Shown: piece by piece, positions 9,501 to 20,115 of the stretch
How the letters are laid out: every line of letters starts with the position of its first letter
How positions within the stretch are numbered: position 1 is the first letter of the stretch
Origin: Azolla caroliniana
Lineage: Eukaryota; Polypodiophyta
DNA: 64,000 bases
NCBI GenBank assembly: GCA_043228905.1
Contig: JBHGNT010000006.1
Coordinates: 15,190,001-15,254,000 of the forward strand
Reading direction: 5' to 3'
Position numbers and translations under genes: made by a program
The notes under the pieces: generated by a model
Database searches by the model: none
The model's input: the letters and a program-made list of their open reading frames with translations, nothing else
Told to the model about the DNA's origin: nothing

Positions 9501-12500
9501 CATATAGGGGGTTTACTGGAACTCAATAACTGACCAACTATAGCAGTTACCTGGAAAAAACATCAACCATCAATTACTCAGCATCAGTGGATTGTGCAAT
9601 TCAAATTGCTTCATACATTCCATTTGGTAAGTTTATCACCTGCCAATACTTATGAACACACCTATCCACGCAACTGTTCTCACCCACATTTAGATCCGAA
9701 TCTTTGTATCTACAAAAAAATTACCTTATATAAATCACTGAAAAAGCTATAAATCCATGAAAATCAAAACTATAAATCCAAACATTAAGTAGCTTGCTGA
9801 CCTTAGCTTTATTTATGTCCTTAATAATCAAATGAACACCAAAATCAATCCAACAGTAAAATGGCTAGCCAACCTTAGCCATATTCAATGCATTAAGACT
9901 CTAATGCATAGCACACAATAAATGCAATGTAAACTAGCTTGACAGCCTTAGCCTTATCCATTACATCATTAATGCTTTTAATGAATACCAAACAATAAAT
10001 CCCATGGTGAACTAAATGAAAACTGCTAGCCAACATTAGGATTACCAAACAATAACTAATTGGCAAGCTTTAAGCTTATCTATATCATTAAATCTACAAT
10101 GAGTACCAAACCATACATCCAATGTTGAAGTCGCTGTCAAACATCATGTTCATCCATGTCATTGAGCCTCCAACAAATACGGAAACTATATAAATCCAAC
10201 AGTAAAGTGGCTAGCCAACATTATCCTTATTCATATACTCAAATCTTCAATGCACAACAAAACTATAAATAAATCCAGTCTGGACAAATTAGCCTTATTC
10301 ATGTCAAACAGTATACAATTACTACCATAAATCATAAACCTAACAGTGATAGTTGCCAAACTTACTTCTTTTCAATGCACTTCTCGAAGCATGATTGTGT
10401 CAACCTGTGAAAGAGTTCAAACTGACACATAATGAGTAGTGAGGGGTCATATTTTAGCTATGATAAAAAATGTCCATCAGAGCAGAAAGCGTGATACTTA
10501 TTATAGAGCTCAACCCGATATTCCATCTCTTGTTGAGCCATTCCAATCATCTAAAACAAATAAAAAACCCATCCCTTGTCAATAGTACGATGGTCAATGC
10601 ATGACACATGAAATTCAGTACCTAACATGCACAGTCAAGAAGAGATCAACATAATTTTCTTATTAAACCACAAGTATGAGAAATTAAGAAAAGATTAGTC
10701 AGGATGAATGTACCATGAACTCTGCTAAATGTTTACAAGTTTAGCTGAGGATGATGCTATACACTTGTACGGATTTTAGTATTTAACATGTTTAATGGCT
10801 TACATTGTTACGTGTAACGAAGGTTAAGCTTAAACATGAGTTTTCAAGATTTTATTTGCATGATAACATGCATTATTATTATTCTTATTTAGCATGCATA
10901 TACAACATCAAATCTCCCACTCTACAAGAGATTGGGGACTCTAGATGCAGAATGGCCAAGAAAGAAGTGCATAAAATGGCACCTAGACCGTTATAAATCA
11001 ACCCAACCCTATTTCAATGTCCAAAGAACCTGTGGCCAAACTTGATGATTGTCACACGTGCAAATGCGCTGGCCTTATTTACCAAGGAGATCCGTGGGTC
11101 TATGCCCAAAATATATATACCAGTGAGAATCATAACTCTTATGCCTGCCTTTTGTTGCCATACAAAGACAAGATCATCCATGAGGTAAATCAGCATATAT
11201 CTGGAGCCTGAATGACTTAACTATATCCTTTATACTCAATATACCCTAGATTTGAGTCGCAAATCATAGGGTTCAATTCTCTTGCCCACCATGCGACTAA
11301 CTGTTAGAAACTAATAATGGCCTGAAACAGGCCTGAGGACTGTCAAGAGAAGTGTTTTACATAAGCCAATAAATACTTAAGTTTTTCACTCACTATGAGT
11401 TCATTTCACATCCAGGGAGTTTGATTGATCCTGAAAACGAAAAAGGAAAAACAGCTTGTTGGACCCTAAATATTAGCACCTCCTAACATATTTCTTTTAG
11501 TGATAATTAGTCGAAGATAGTACAGTAAGATATAGCGCATATCCTAGAAAATTCAGCTAACATTTGAAGCCTATTTCAACACTGCAACCCGTATACAGCT
11601 ATTCCAAAGTATTCTCTGCTGGGCACAGCAGCAAACGGGAGTAAACCAGGTATGATTCTGATGATTTTAGTTTGTGGTTCTCCTAGACCTCTCACTTATC
11701 TACATAACTTCTTGCAATTGCACACAAACAAACACATCAGAATACAATTCTAAGCAGGGTGACCGCATGCTGATCTTAAAGCCTGCTGGAGTTTCACACT
11801 GGCCATGCCATGCCATATTGCCCAATTTGCCAGAGCCCCAAGGATCAAGTCAATATAGATTAAGTACGTAATATTAAAAACGTAATAAACCTGGGTTTCT
11901 AATAGATTCATAGTAATCTAGACCATGATGTAACGGCGAAATTATTACTCGCATTTCATTTCCATAAAAATGAAGAGCAGGTCTATGATGTCCAGAGCAC
12001 GGCCATCCCAACAGTTTCCCAACTAAAGAACCATGAGATAGATAATGGCCTAAATGACTTGGGTACATACCAATGGTCCAAATCATGTCAACCGGAAAAT
12101 GAGAAGTGAAGGGATGGTAGAGTTTTTTACACCAGAGAGAGATAATGGACTTTTTTACACGCGTAGTAGTTCCTTGTTAACCATAGCCATCCATCCAGAG
12201 ATCATCTAAAAAGCCCACGGCTACACACACCCAAAAACACTCGTTCGTAGTAAAAAAAAGTCATCATATGAAGAACGCTGGATTTAGATCACGCAACTAA
12301 AACCTCTTAAGATCAAGAAACTCTTATATTCGAGCACACAATTATCATAGTTTTACTCTAAAGGCTAAAACAGATTTTACTCTTAACATGGTCAAGAGAC
12401 CTAAAAGCTTTTATGCAAACGTTAGAAATGTGGCGAGATGAGTGAAACGAGGCTCTCACCTCATCGGCCTCCTTTCTGGCCGTTTCAGAAGGCTGCTTCC

Positions 12501-12624
12501 CTCCTGAGGAAGAAGAAGAAGAAGAAGAAGAAGAAGAAGAATTAAATAAAAAGGCAAAGGCATTCCATTCAGCAGAGAGTTTGATTCGGAAGGATAATAT
12601 AATACCCAGCTTATTTGACGACAT
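9501..12624 (-). CDS. TIM10: TIM10, mitochondrial inner-membrane import chaperone subunit (5 exons)
   Basis: Small Tim chaperone of the intermembrane space; with Tim9 it escorts hydrophobic precursors to the TIM22 carrier translocase. Minus-strand exons: 12460-12624, 10498-10550, 10366-10404, 9640-9709, 9501-9551 (stop TGA 9501-9503). All four introns are GT-AG and phases match, giving a 125-residue product. Exon 2 gives MAQQEMEYRVELYNK, exon 3 LTQSCFEKCIEK, exon 4 YKDSDLNVGENSCVDRC, exon 5 VTAIVGQLLSSSKPPI. The twin CX3C motifs (CFEKC, CVDRC, 16 residues apart) form the two disulphides of the family. Known plant TIM10 proteins are about 80-90 residues; here exon 1 (55 codons from the only in-frame ATG) adds an unusual N terminus with a 12-Ser run encoded by a TTC/GAA microsatellite. 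Exons 2-5 are firm; exon 1 is likely, because its donor (GAG|GTGAGAG) and phase fit. Confidence 0.88.
9740..10365. repeat. Degenerate ~72-bp tandem repeat filling TIM10 intron 3
   Basis: About eight imperfect units of roughly 72 bp, each with gctagccaac.ttag.cttattcatg and later accaaa.tataaatccaacagt. The last unit abuts the exon 3 donor. Its sequence ttgccaaacttacttcttttcaatgcac (exon end plus donor, plus strand) resembles the repeat core tagccaaccttagccatattcaatgcat, which suggests that the array grew from the exon/intron junction. Confidence 0.7.
10551..12459 (-). other. TIM10 intron 1 (~1.9 kb)
   Basis: It is bounded by donor GTGAGAG (12459 downward) and acceptor TTGTTTTAG (10551 upward). 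No second coding exon, RNA gene or element terminus was recognised. Short open frames at 10805-11211 have no recognisable similarity. Confidence 0.6.
12507..12541. repeat. (GAA)n microsatellite within TIM10 exon 1
   Basis: About twelve GAA triplets on the plus strand are read on the minus strand as TCT/TCC serine codons. Length changes would alter the TIM10 N terminus in frame. Confidence 0.85.
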
Positions 12625-12649
12625 GGCCTTGCTTGGTTGGTTGGGTGTG

Positions 12650-12762
12650 GTGAAGAAAGAAAGAAAGGAAGGAAGGAAGGAAGGAAGAAACCCTTTGCTC
12701 TCGCTGTCTGTCTGTCTGTGTGTCTGTCTGTCTGTCTGTCTGTCTGTCTTCCTTCCTTCCTT

Positions 12763-12793
<31 letters not shown>

Positions 12794-12915
12794 GTGTATG
12801 TAGTTGGGTAGTGTTAGGGTTGTTTATATGTTGTGAGTAAATAGCAGAATGTATATGTACTACATACATGCATACATACTCTATAGAGTCAATCAGTCAG
12901 TCAGTCAGTCAGTCT
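12650..12915. repeat. Compound microsatellites upstream of TIM10
   Basis: In order: GAAA/GGAA (12650-12690), (CTGT)n (about 12703-12748), (TTCC)n (12749-12764), (GCT)10 (12766-12795), and (AGTC)n plus ATGT (about 12886-12935). The GGAA and TTCC tracts are inverted copies about 60 bp apart. This would be the 5' UTR or promoter of the minus-strand TIM10 gene; no TATA box can be fixed. Confidence 0.8.
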
Positions 12916-12992
12916 AGTATGTATGTATGTATTGTATGTACATATACTCGCCTCTCCTCTCCGTCCCCCGTTTCTTTCTCTTTATCGTGCCG

Positions 12993-15900
12993 AAAGTCCT
13001 CACTAGTAAGGATCAGGTGATATTTATCGCAGTTTGTTACTTCCCCCCGAAAGGGTCCCGCTACAATATGGCTGGAGAGGCGAGTATAGTTGATGAAGGA
13101 ACGCCACATGGGCCTTCCCCATACGAACCTTTGTCGGATGACATAATCCGATATTCTTCTCAAGGGGAAGTCTTCCTGGTAGGAGATTTCAATGCGAGAA
13201 CCCAGTCCCGACAATGCACAATATTTCAGATGGATAGAAACCTAGAAATGGTGAATGTCGACCCTTTAGCCTTAGGCATAACACGTACATCGAAGGATCA
13301 AGGTGCGGATGCCACAAGCTTTGGCCATCATCTGCTTGAACTTGGAAGCCGACACCAGATGATCATATATAATGGCTTAGCCAAGTGGCCGGGCTCGGAA
13401 GAGCTCACATGTTTCCCACATGGAGGAGGGGAAAGCACCGTTGATTATCTAATAGGACGCCCTGAAGCTACCCACATGGTTAGCTCCTTCCGGGTGGCCC
13501 CATGCCCCATTGGGGCAGACCATACCTTCCTATACTTTGAGCTAAAATGTGACACCTCCCACACCACCAACTCTAGTAAACCAACCCATCACACTATAAT
13601 ACATTTCACGCATGAGCTCGCGGACATCTACTCTCGACATGTTTAAGCCCATCTTTCCTCGTTTGATTCTTCCTTGCCTTTAGAGAACCTCACTACAGAA
13701 CTCACACACATCCTTCACTCAGCCGCCACTAGTAGCTTCCCATACACGAAAGACTCCAATCATAGTAGAATAGGGTCTATGCCACAAAACAAGTGGTATG
13801 ACGAGGATTGTAGAGAGTTGTATAGACAACTTAAAGTATCGCGACTCAGTGGTACTATCTCCTTAGTACAGGCTCGCAAAGAGATGCGCAAGATGACACG
13901 TCGTAAAAGACGAGCTTGGGAAGCATCTCAATATTGGGAACTCTACCATATGCTCATGAGTAGGGATTGTGCCCTTGCATGGAAGAGACTACGGGAACCG
14001 AGACCACAAACACCCATCGAGGGTCCCAATATTTGGCACACATATACCGAGAGACTCTACCATGTCCCGAACCAACCACCCATTCCAATGCCCTCCACAC
14101 CTCGACCTACCATGGGGACACTTTTCACGACCTCTAGGGTCACGAAGGTCATAAAAAAATTACAACATAGGAAATCCATGGACCACAAAGGATTGCGAGC
14201 CGAGCACATCATATATGCTCGAGAGTGCCTAGCTCCCCTTCTCACTCTAATCTTCAACCGCGCCCTCGCCGAGGGTTTTCCACCACAATGGGCCATGAAC
14301 ACTGTGGCCCCTATACATAAAGGAGGGGACCCAATGGACCCAAATACATATAGGACCATTATGATAGGTCATACGCTTGCTAAACTATATGGTGCAGTAA
14401 TGGAAGCGGAGCTCAGTGATTATATGGAAACATTAAGTCTTCGAGCACCCGAGCAGGCTGGCTTTAGACGAGCCTTCTCCACTATTGACCACATCTTCAC
14501 ACTTAGGTGCTTAATTGACCAAACAAAGGCTCGTAAGAAGAAACTATATTGTTGCTTTGTGGACTTTCGCAAAGCCTTTGATACAGTTCCTAGGGAGAGG
14601 TTGTTTGATAGACTTAAGAGCTTGGAGATACCAAATGACATGATTTGGGCCATTTATGCCCTATATGAGCAAGTCTGTGGGCGTGTAAGATGCCCAGGTG
14701 GCCTATCCGATTGTTTCACTAGCACCATTGGTGTAAAACAGGGTTGCCCCCTATCACCGACTCTTTTTGGGATCTACATTGATGAGATCACTGATTTTAT
14801 TGCTCGTAAGGGAGGCAAAGGAGTGGCTATTGGGGATACGCAAGTTAGTCTCTTACTCTACGCAGACGACATTGTCTTGCTCTCGGAGTCGAAACACGAC
14901 CTACAAAAGCATCTTAATGCCCTAGATGACTTTTGTACACAACGAGGACTGGTAGTGAATCTAGCGAAAACTAAAGTCCTTATCTTTCATACATCGTCCA
15001 GAGTTAGGAGTAAATGTCACCTCATCCTCTCTCATAAACTAGTTGAGGTGGTGGGATCTTATGTATACTTGGGAGTCACTTTTAGTGCTCGCTCAGGTAA
15101 ATTCTCGATGACCCAGGCAGCCAAAGATAGGCTAACGAGAGGATATGCATCCCTCTCACTCTTAGAGAGACAATGCCACCAAGCATACTTTCAAGAGCCA
15201 CAGACTAAGGGATGGCTTTTCGACTCATTAGTGACCCCGTCCCTCATGTATGCATCAGTAGTATGGGCTCCAGGTCTACCATCTTTCATGTGGACGCAAT
15301 TGGAGAGACCTTTAGTGGTGATGTTATCACGTCAACTCCGAAGCAAATCGACAGTACCACATGACATTATTAGAGCGGAGTTTAGCCTACCCCCGATGTT
15401 AGTAGAAGCACTCTTTCAAGTGGTAGCTTTTATTCATCGGATACATAGTCAACCACAAGATAGGATATCCCGTCGAGCCTTTGAGGCATCCCGATCCTTA
15501 CATGTGTCTGGAGACACTAACTCTTGGTATAGCATTGTGGTGAGTTGGTTATTTGCAAATGGCATAGACATTAATAACCTACCTCCCCTTAAGTACAACC
15601 ATGGGACTGATCAAACTTTAATCTCTCGGGAAGATCGTAATAAAGTGATACGCCAAGAAATATGGCAAATCTACACTCGATACAAATGGATCACCCCACG
15701 AGAGCCACTCCCATCTAAAATGGTGTACTATAAGGAACACTTCTTGCACTTCTCTAAGTTAGGGTTTATTACACGACCAAGATACCTAGATACTTTCTTA
15801 TCAAATGCACTAAGGGTGGCCATTGGACAACTTAGGATATCATCTCACCAACTTGAGATTGAGAATGGTCGAGCTAATAGAGTCCCTAGAGAGGAAAGGC

Positions 15901-16427
15901 TATGTAGGTTATGCCACATAGAGATAGAGGATGAGTATCACTTCACATGCAAGTGCCCAACTTATGCCGAGATACGTGCGGAATACCAAGACATACTAGG
16001 ACCCTCTCCCACCCTCTCCAAACTATTAGATACCCCGAGTGTAAAGAGACTAGGTAGGTATATCTTAGAGCTAAAACAACATAGGGAGGATAAATTACAA
16101 AGTGTTAATCATAACCCTTTTACTACTCATCAACATGTACCTAGTGTAATTTTTCAGGAACATGGGGAGACGATGAATGTGGATACACTTATGCCACTCG
16201 GCCTCTCCCTTGAGGAAGCAGAAATACAAAGAGCAACCAAACGTCCTCGGATGTTGGGCTTCAACACAAGTCAACGTGGAGTAGAAAAGATTAAGAAGAT
16301 AAGGGAACGTGAGCTACGTCGACTCGAAGCTATGGTTGGGGTACCTCTTACATGGGGACCACGGGCCACATCCATATGGCAACCCTTTGACCCCCCGCTT
16401 CTCTTCGAGAGACTTGGATGGAAATGA
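12993..16427 (+). pseudogene. LINE ORF2: endonuclease (partial) and reverse transcriptase, one internal stop
   Basis: A single frame runs from KVLTSKDQVIFIAVCYFPPKG through GDFNART and a C-terminal VDYLI...ADHTF (EEP endonuclease motifs) to TAA at 13644-13646. It then continues without break for 917 residues from 13674. RT motifs: FNRALAEGFPPQW, FVDFRKAFDTVPRERLF, GVKQGCPLSPTLFGIYID, and the active site YADD at 14859-14870. A Cys/His cluster LCRLCHIEIEDEYHFTC follows near 15890. The RT would copy element RNA at a nicked chromosomal site. Only the missing 5' part and one stop disable it, so the copy is fairly young. Confidence 0.88.
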
Positions 16428-16655
16428 AATTAGGCCTAGTATAGAATCATTCTCATTGTAGAACATGTTTTTTATATAGAACATGTTTGTTGTTTTCTTA
16501 GAACTATTTAGCTTAAACTCTATTTTATCTTATTTTTATTTTTACTTTCGATGAATGGGTAAATATCCCATTTTTGTTGTACACCATTTGTCTCATGGGC
16601 CAATTTTGGCCTTAGAAGACGTTAATATATCTTTCTTTCTTTCTTTCTTTCTCCC
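12993..16655 (+). mobile_element. LINE (jockey/CR1-type non-LTR retrotransposon), 5'-truncated
   Basis: It contains the C-terminal half of an apurinic-type endonuclease, a complete RT, a Cys-rich C terminus and a short 3' UTR ending in a (TTTC)n microsatellite (about 16628-16653). The 5' start is placed where endonuclease homology begins; upstream ORF1 and the endonuclease N terminus are missing, as is usual for 5'-truncated LINE copies. No clear target duplication was found among the surrounding microsatellites. It lies about 370 bp upstream of TIM10, in the opposite orientation. Confidence 0.85.
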
Positions 16656-16783
16656 CTACCTAGTAAGTAGTAATCTATCTAGTACCTACCTACACATTTC
16701 ATTCCGTCACTACTCAAAACTACACTACACGCACATATTTTATTACATACATACTTATTACTGATACATACATACATATGAAG

Positions 16784-16815
<32 letters not shown>

Positions 16816-17438
16816 AGTCATTTAAGGGTATTCAATTTCTATCTAAGTCTTACTTAGAATAGAGATAAGTAAACATGTTTTGGGGCGGGGCAGGCTTATT
16901 AATCTCAAGTCGCTTTGCAGGTGAAAGAGCCATGCCCTGCCCAGAATCAATGTCTTCCAATCGAGCTTACGAACGGACAACATCAACTTGTCTTCCTTGT
17001 TGACGGCCTACAGTGGTCAATTTAGGTCCCCCCAACGGTCTCACTAAAGAAACTCATCATTCTCCTTGTCGTTTCTTTCCCAAAAGTAAACATCACATAT
17101 CAATTAACGCTAAAATATGGATGGATGGATGGATGGACAGATGGAGGATGTATGTGCAAATCATTTAAATATATTATTATAGTGGTTCTCAATAGGTAAC
17201 AATGAGATTTGCGGATATGAATCCCTCATATTGACAATGGCTCTTAGAGTATTTGAATCCAATATTACACAAGATTCACAATATTTGACCCTTTTACGTA
17301 ACGTGAGAAAACATAAGAATAAAATAGTGTTGGGGGAATATCCTTGAGTTTCAGCATTGCATGTCTAGGTTCAATGATCAATTTGCATTAGGTATTGTAA
17401 GCCTCATGAATTGTTTTAAAGTCAAAGCTTGGGCCACC
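16656..17438. other. Gene-free, microsatellite-bearing
   Basis: Holds ACAT-type repeats (about 16740-16780), a (GGTCTC)n tract at about 16784-16816 and a (GGAT)n tract at about 17117-17145. No gene was seen. Confidence 0.7.
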
Positions 17439-17894
17439 TGTTACGGGCATGACCATATAATAACCCGTGGCAAGATTGTACCGTAGTATTTTATACACGT
17501 GAATAAAGTGTGAGGGTTAAATGAGAGTGTAAAGAAGGGAAGGATTACTTTTAATCCTTGGGATTGAGACAACCCATTAAGGCCAAGTGTTAACTTGCCT
17601 GGGGGGCTTAGGTCTAGCTATAAATATGAGGCCTACCTACCCTCATTTGACACGTTATCGTCTATGTCGAGACTCTGAATTCGTGGTGATTAAACTCTTG
17701 AAGCGAGTGCGCCAGTACTAGCTACGACTTGATGCCACGACATGTATGGGACGCCGATCGAGGCTCGAGTCCGTCTCGATCCCTTCACTCAGGGGTGGTC
17801 GGGTGGATCATCACCCTTCTTTCTCTCTCTCCTTTCTATTTTCCAATAATATATTTCCTTATCTCATACTTACATTAGGTTCAAAGCTCTAACA
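17439..17894 (+). repeat. 5' LTR of element F (~456 bp)
   Basis: It runs from TGTTACGGGC to CTCTAACA and ends two bases before the PBS. A TATA box, tataaata, sits at about 17619-17626 with plausible transcript start downstream. Unlike the plus-strand reading, the minus strand shows nothing. Confidence 0.75.
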
Positions 17895-17896
17895 CT

Positions 17897-17908
17897 TGGT
17901 ATCAGAGC
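17897..17908 (+). other. Primer-binding site, tRNA-iMet type
   Basis: tggtatcagagc lies just downstream of the LTR end. Confidence 0.85.
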
Positions 17909-18159
17909 TTTGATTCCTAATGTTTCTTTTAATGATTGGTTTTTGTTTTTTGGTTGGATGGTGATCGATTGATGTGTGGTCGACCTTGATCCAAAAAGGC
18001 ATCAACAAAAGAACTTCGATATTCTTTGTTCGGTATGGACCTCCATGTATTGGGTTTTAGGATTAAGGTGTTTCTTTATGGAGTGCGGAGACGGTATATC
18101 GCTCAAACATGAGCTCCACTTCCGATAGCAATGTCCCCCTATAGAATCATTGCTATCAT

Positions 18160-18223
18160 GGATGTAACTAGGACTTCCCGGGAGGTCACCCATCCCAGTT
18201 GTTCTAGCTCAAGCACGCTTAAC
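18160..18223 (-). pseudogene. 5S rRNA-derived segment (3' two thirds)
   Basis: The minus strand carries GTTAAGCGTGCTTGAGC, then GGATGGGTGACCTCC and CGGGAAGTCCTAG.TTACATCC, in the order and spacing of plant 5S rRNA (small gaps only). These include the A-box and C-box parts of the internal RNA polymerase III promoter. The 5' third of 5S is absent. Known precedent: Cassandra TRIM elements carry 5S sequence in their LTRs, and 5S-derived SINEs exist. Which of these applies, or whether it is an isolated pseudogene inside element F, is open. Confidence 0.75.
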
Positions 18224-18907
18224 AAGCAATGCCCAAAGCATCTAGGCAACCACAAAACTCATGGTATGTGAGTTGCCAAGGTAGGTAGGAAAGTACTACA
18301 CATTGATCCCCAACAAGTGGTTGGCGGTCACCCGCTAGTGGGATATATCCGACTGCAAACGGACCGAAACTCAACAAGCGAGAACTTGACCGCATGTCCA
18401 ACCTTATCTAGCGTGCTCGATAGTGTTTAATGTATTTGTTCTTGAGGTCCGGAGTTCAAATATGGCCAAGACTATAAAACATTATTGATACATATGACTA
18501 TAAAACATGTTTCGACTTTAGGTCTAAGTGCACTTCGGGGCCCTCATAATTGGATTTAAAGAGCCGAAACCACATGGGTGGGCACAAAGACATAGTTTAT
18601 TGTTAACATTTTTTCATGTATAAACTATTCATGACATGAACATACATGGTTGAGCCTCGGGGAGCCACCATGAAAAAATCGATATAGAGATCAGGGAAAG
18701 ACATTCATTTGTCGCCCCATGGTTTTTAAAACACCTTTGTGTTACCATAGTAACTTGATTTTGAACCTCATCTCATACGTCTAGAGGGGTATTGACGTGA
18801 GATCATGATATCGATTAAAGTTTGCCCATGATATGTTTACATCACGACATGATGTTATGACTATTTGTCTGACCTTATCCTATTTCTTTGCTAGAAATTA
18901 TCATTCA

Positions 18908-19300
18908 ATGGCTCATAAAAACGACCCGATGGCATCCGCCCAAGTGGAAGGAATTCAAAGAAATCCTCCTAGGCCAATCCCCATTAAGCCGTATTTTTTA
19001 CAAATACAAAATTTCCTTAATTCTACCTTGCACGAGATTTCCGAACTTTGGCAATCTCATAGTGCTCTTGAGGCACGTGTCATTAGTATACAACCTGATA
19101 CTAATAGACCCAATGAGCATCAAGGCGAACCATCCCCAATTTGGACTATCACTAGATAGTGCACGATCAAGCTCCAAAATCCTTCGAAGAGGCCATTGAA
19201 ATAATTCTTAATTATCAACGCACTTCGAAGGACCATAACAAACCCGAAGTGCCCGAACTAAACAATCGCAATTCGTTGGGAAACGCAAGACACCCAACGA
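18908..19300 (+). pseudogene. Gag-like frame of element F
   Basis: ATG at 18908 opens MAHKNDPMASAQVEG..., with SELWQSHSALEARV, to a stop at 19157-19159; a neighbouring frame continues with QAPKSFEEAIEIILNYQRT. The position after the PBS and leader suggests gag, but no capsid or zinc-knuckle motif is visible. Function is unproven. Confidence 0.4.
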
Positions 19301-19342
19301 ATTCATGGATCGTGATGGTAAGCGATAAAATCTTTTTTGTGT

Positions 19343-20115
19343 TGTCGTGCTTTTCGGCATCGGATCGTTGCGTGGGTCGGATGGAAACCGCTAAGGTTAT
19401 GGACTAGGAGGAGGAGAGTTTTAAGGCTAATAAGAATATGTGTGTATTATGAGAAAGAGATAACGAAAACTTGTAAATCCCACGAGTGTATTGTATTATA
19501 TTAATCAACCCTTAGAATTCTAACAGTAAATTGGATTAGATTAGAAAAGATAGTTCGAAAATTGGGAATCACCTGAATATAGTCAATTTGATCAATATTT
19601 AGAAACCCAAATCAAAACAACCCTTACAATTTGCTTTCCCCCATCATTATATAGTGATGGGAGAGACGAAGTATATCCTACTACATGCAAGCATGATGCT
19701 TTTTCTCTAACTCGAGTGGTCATGCACACTAGCTGTCCTAGCTTTTTCTATCATACTTTTTCTTTTCTTTTCTTTTTCTTTTAACCCAAGTGTTCATGCA
19801 CACTCGATGTACATGAAGCACTTTCTATCATGCTTTTTCTTTTAACTCGAGTTTATGCATGAATGACCTTTCTATCATGCTTATCGAGAATACTTACATG
19901 AGATAAAGTTTTGTATAATTAAAATCTATAACTTTAACACTTACAATGTACTAGTACAATGGTAAGGCTTGAAATTGTTAACATGGAGGTACAAGGTTGA
20001 AATCTTGCCCTATGCATGTAATATAATTATTTTAGTAATTTCTCTTATTTCTTTATACTTAGTCAATCGGGTACTCTACACATATTTTACGTAGTGTACA
20101 AAGCACACTACGACA
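19343..20115 (-). repeat. 3' LTR of gypsy A1 (773 bp)
   Basis: Plus-strand limits are TGTCGTGC...CTACGACA. It matches the A2 LTRs at 21991-22722 and 33209-33768, including the start block tcgtgc.tttcgg...cggatcgttgc and the end cactacgaca. Two CTTTT-rich tracts lie at about 19760-19850. Confidence 0.85.

Larger units (their letters stand above)
17439..19342 (+). mobile_element. LTR retrotransposon F, 5' fragment
   Basis: The 5' LTR, PBS, an untranslated leader of about 1 kb (with a 5S-like insert) and the start of a gag-like frame lie in order on the plus strand. It ends abruptly where the LTR of gypsy A1 begins (19343). No RT is present, so Copia versus gypsy cannot be settled; the iMet PBS fits either. 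Confidence 0.7.

Noticed and set aside
11014-11211. Overlapping frames on both strands in TIM10 intron 1
   Set aside because: No splice signals or similarity; TIM10 is complete without them.
12456-12869. Minus-strand frame with Gln, TDRQ and Leu runs; plus-strand frames with Cys and Leu runs
   Set aside because: These are microsatellites read in various frames. Only the serine frame is in phase with TIM10 exon 2.
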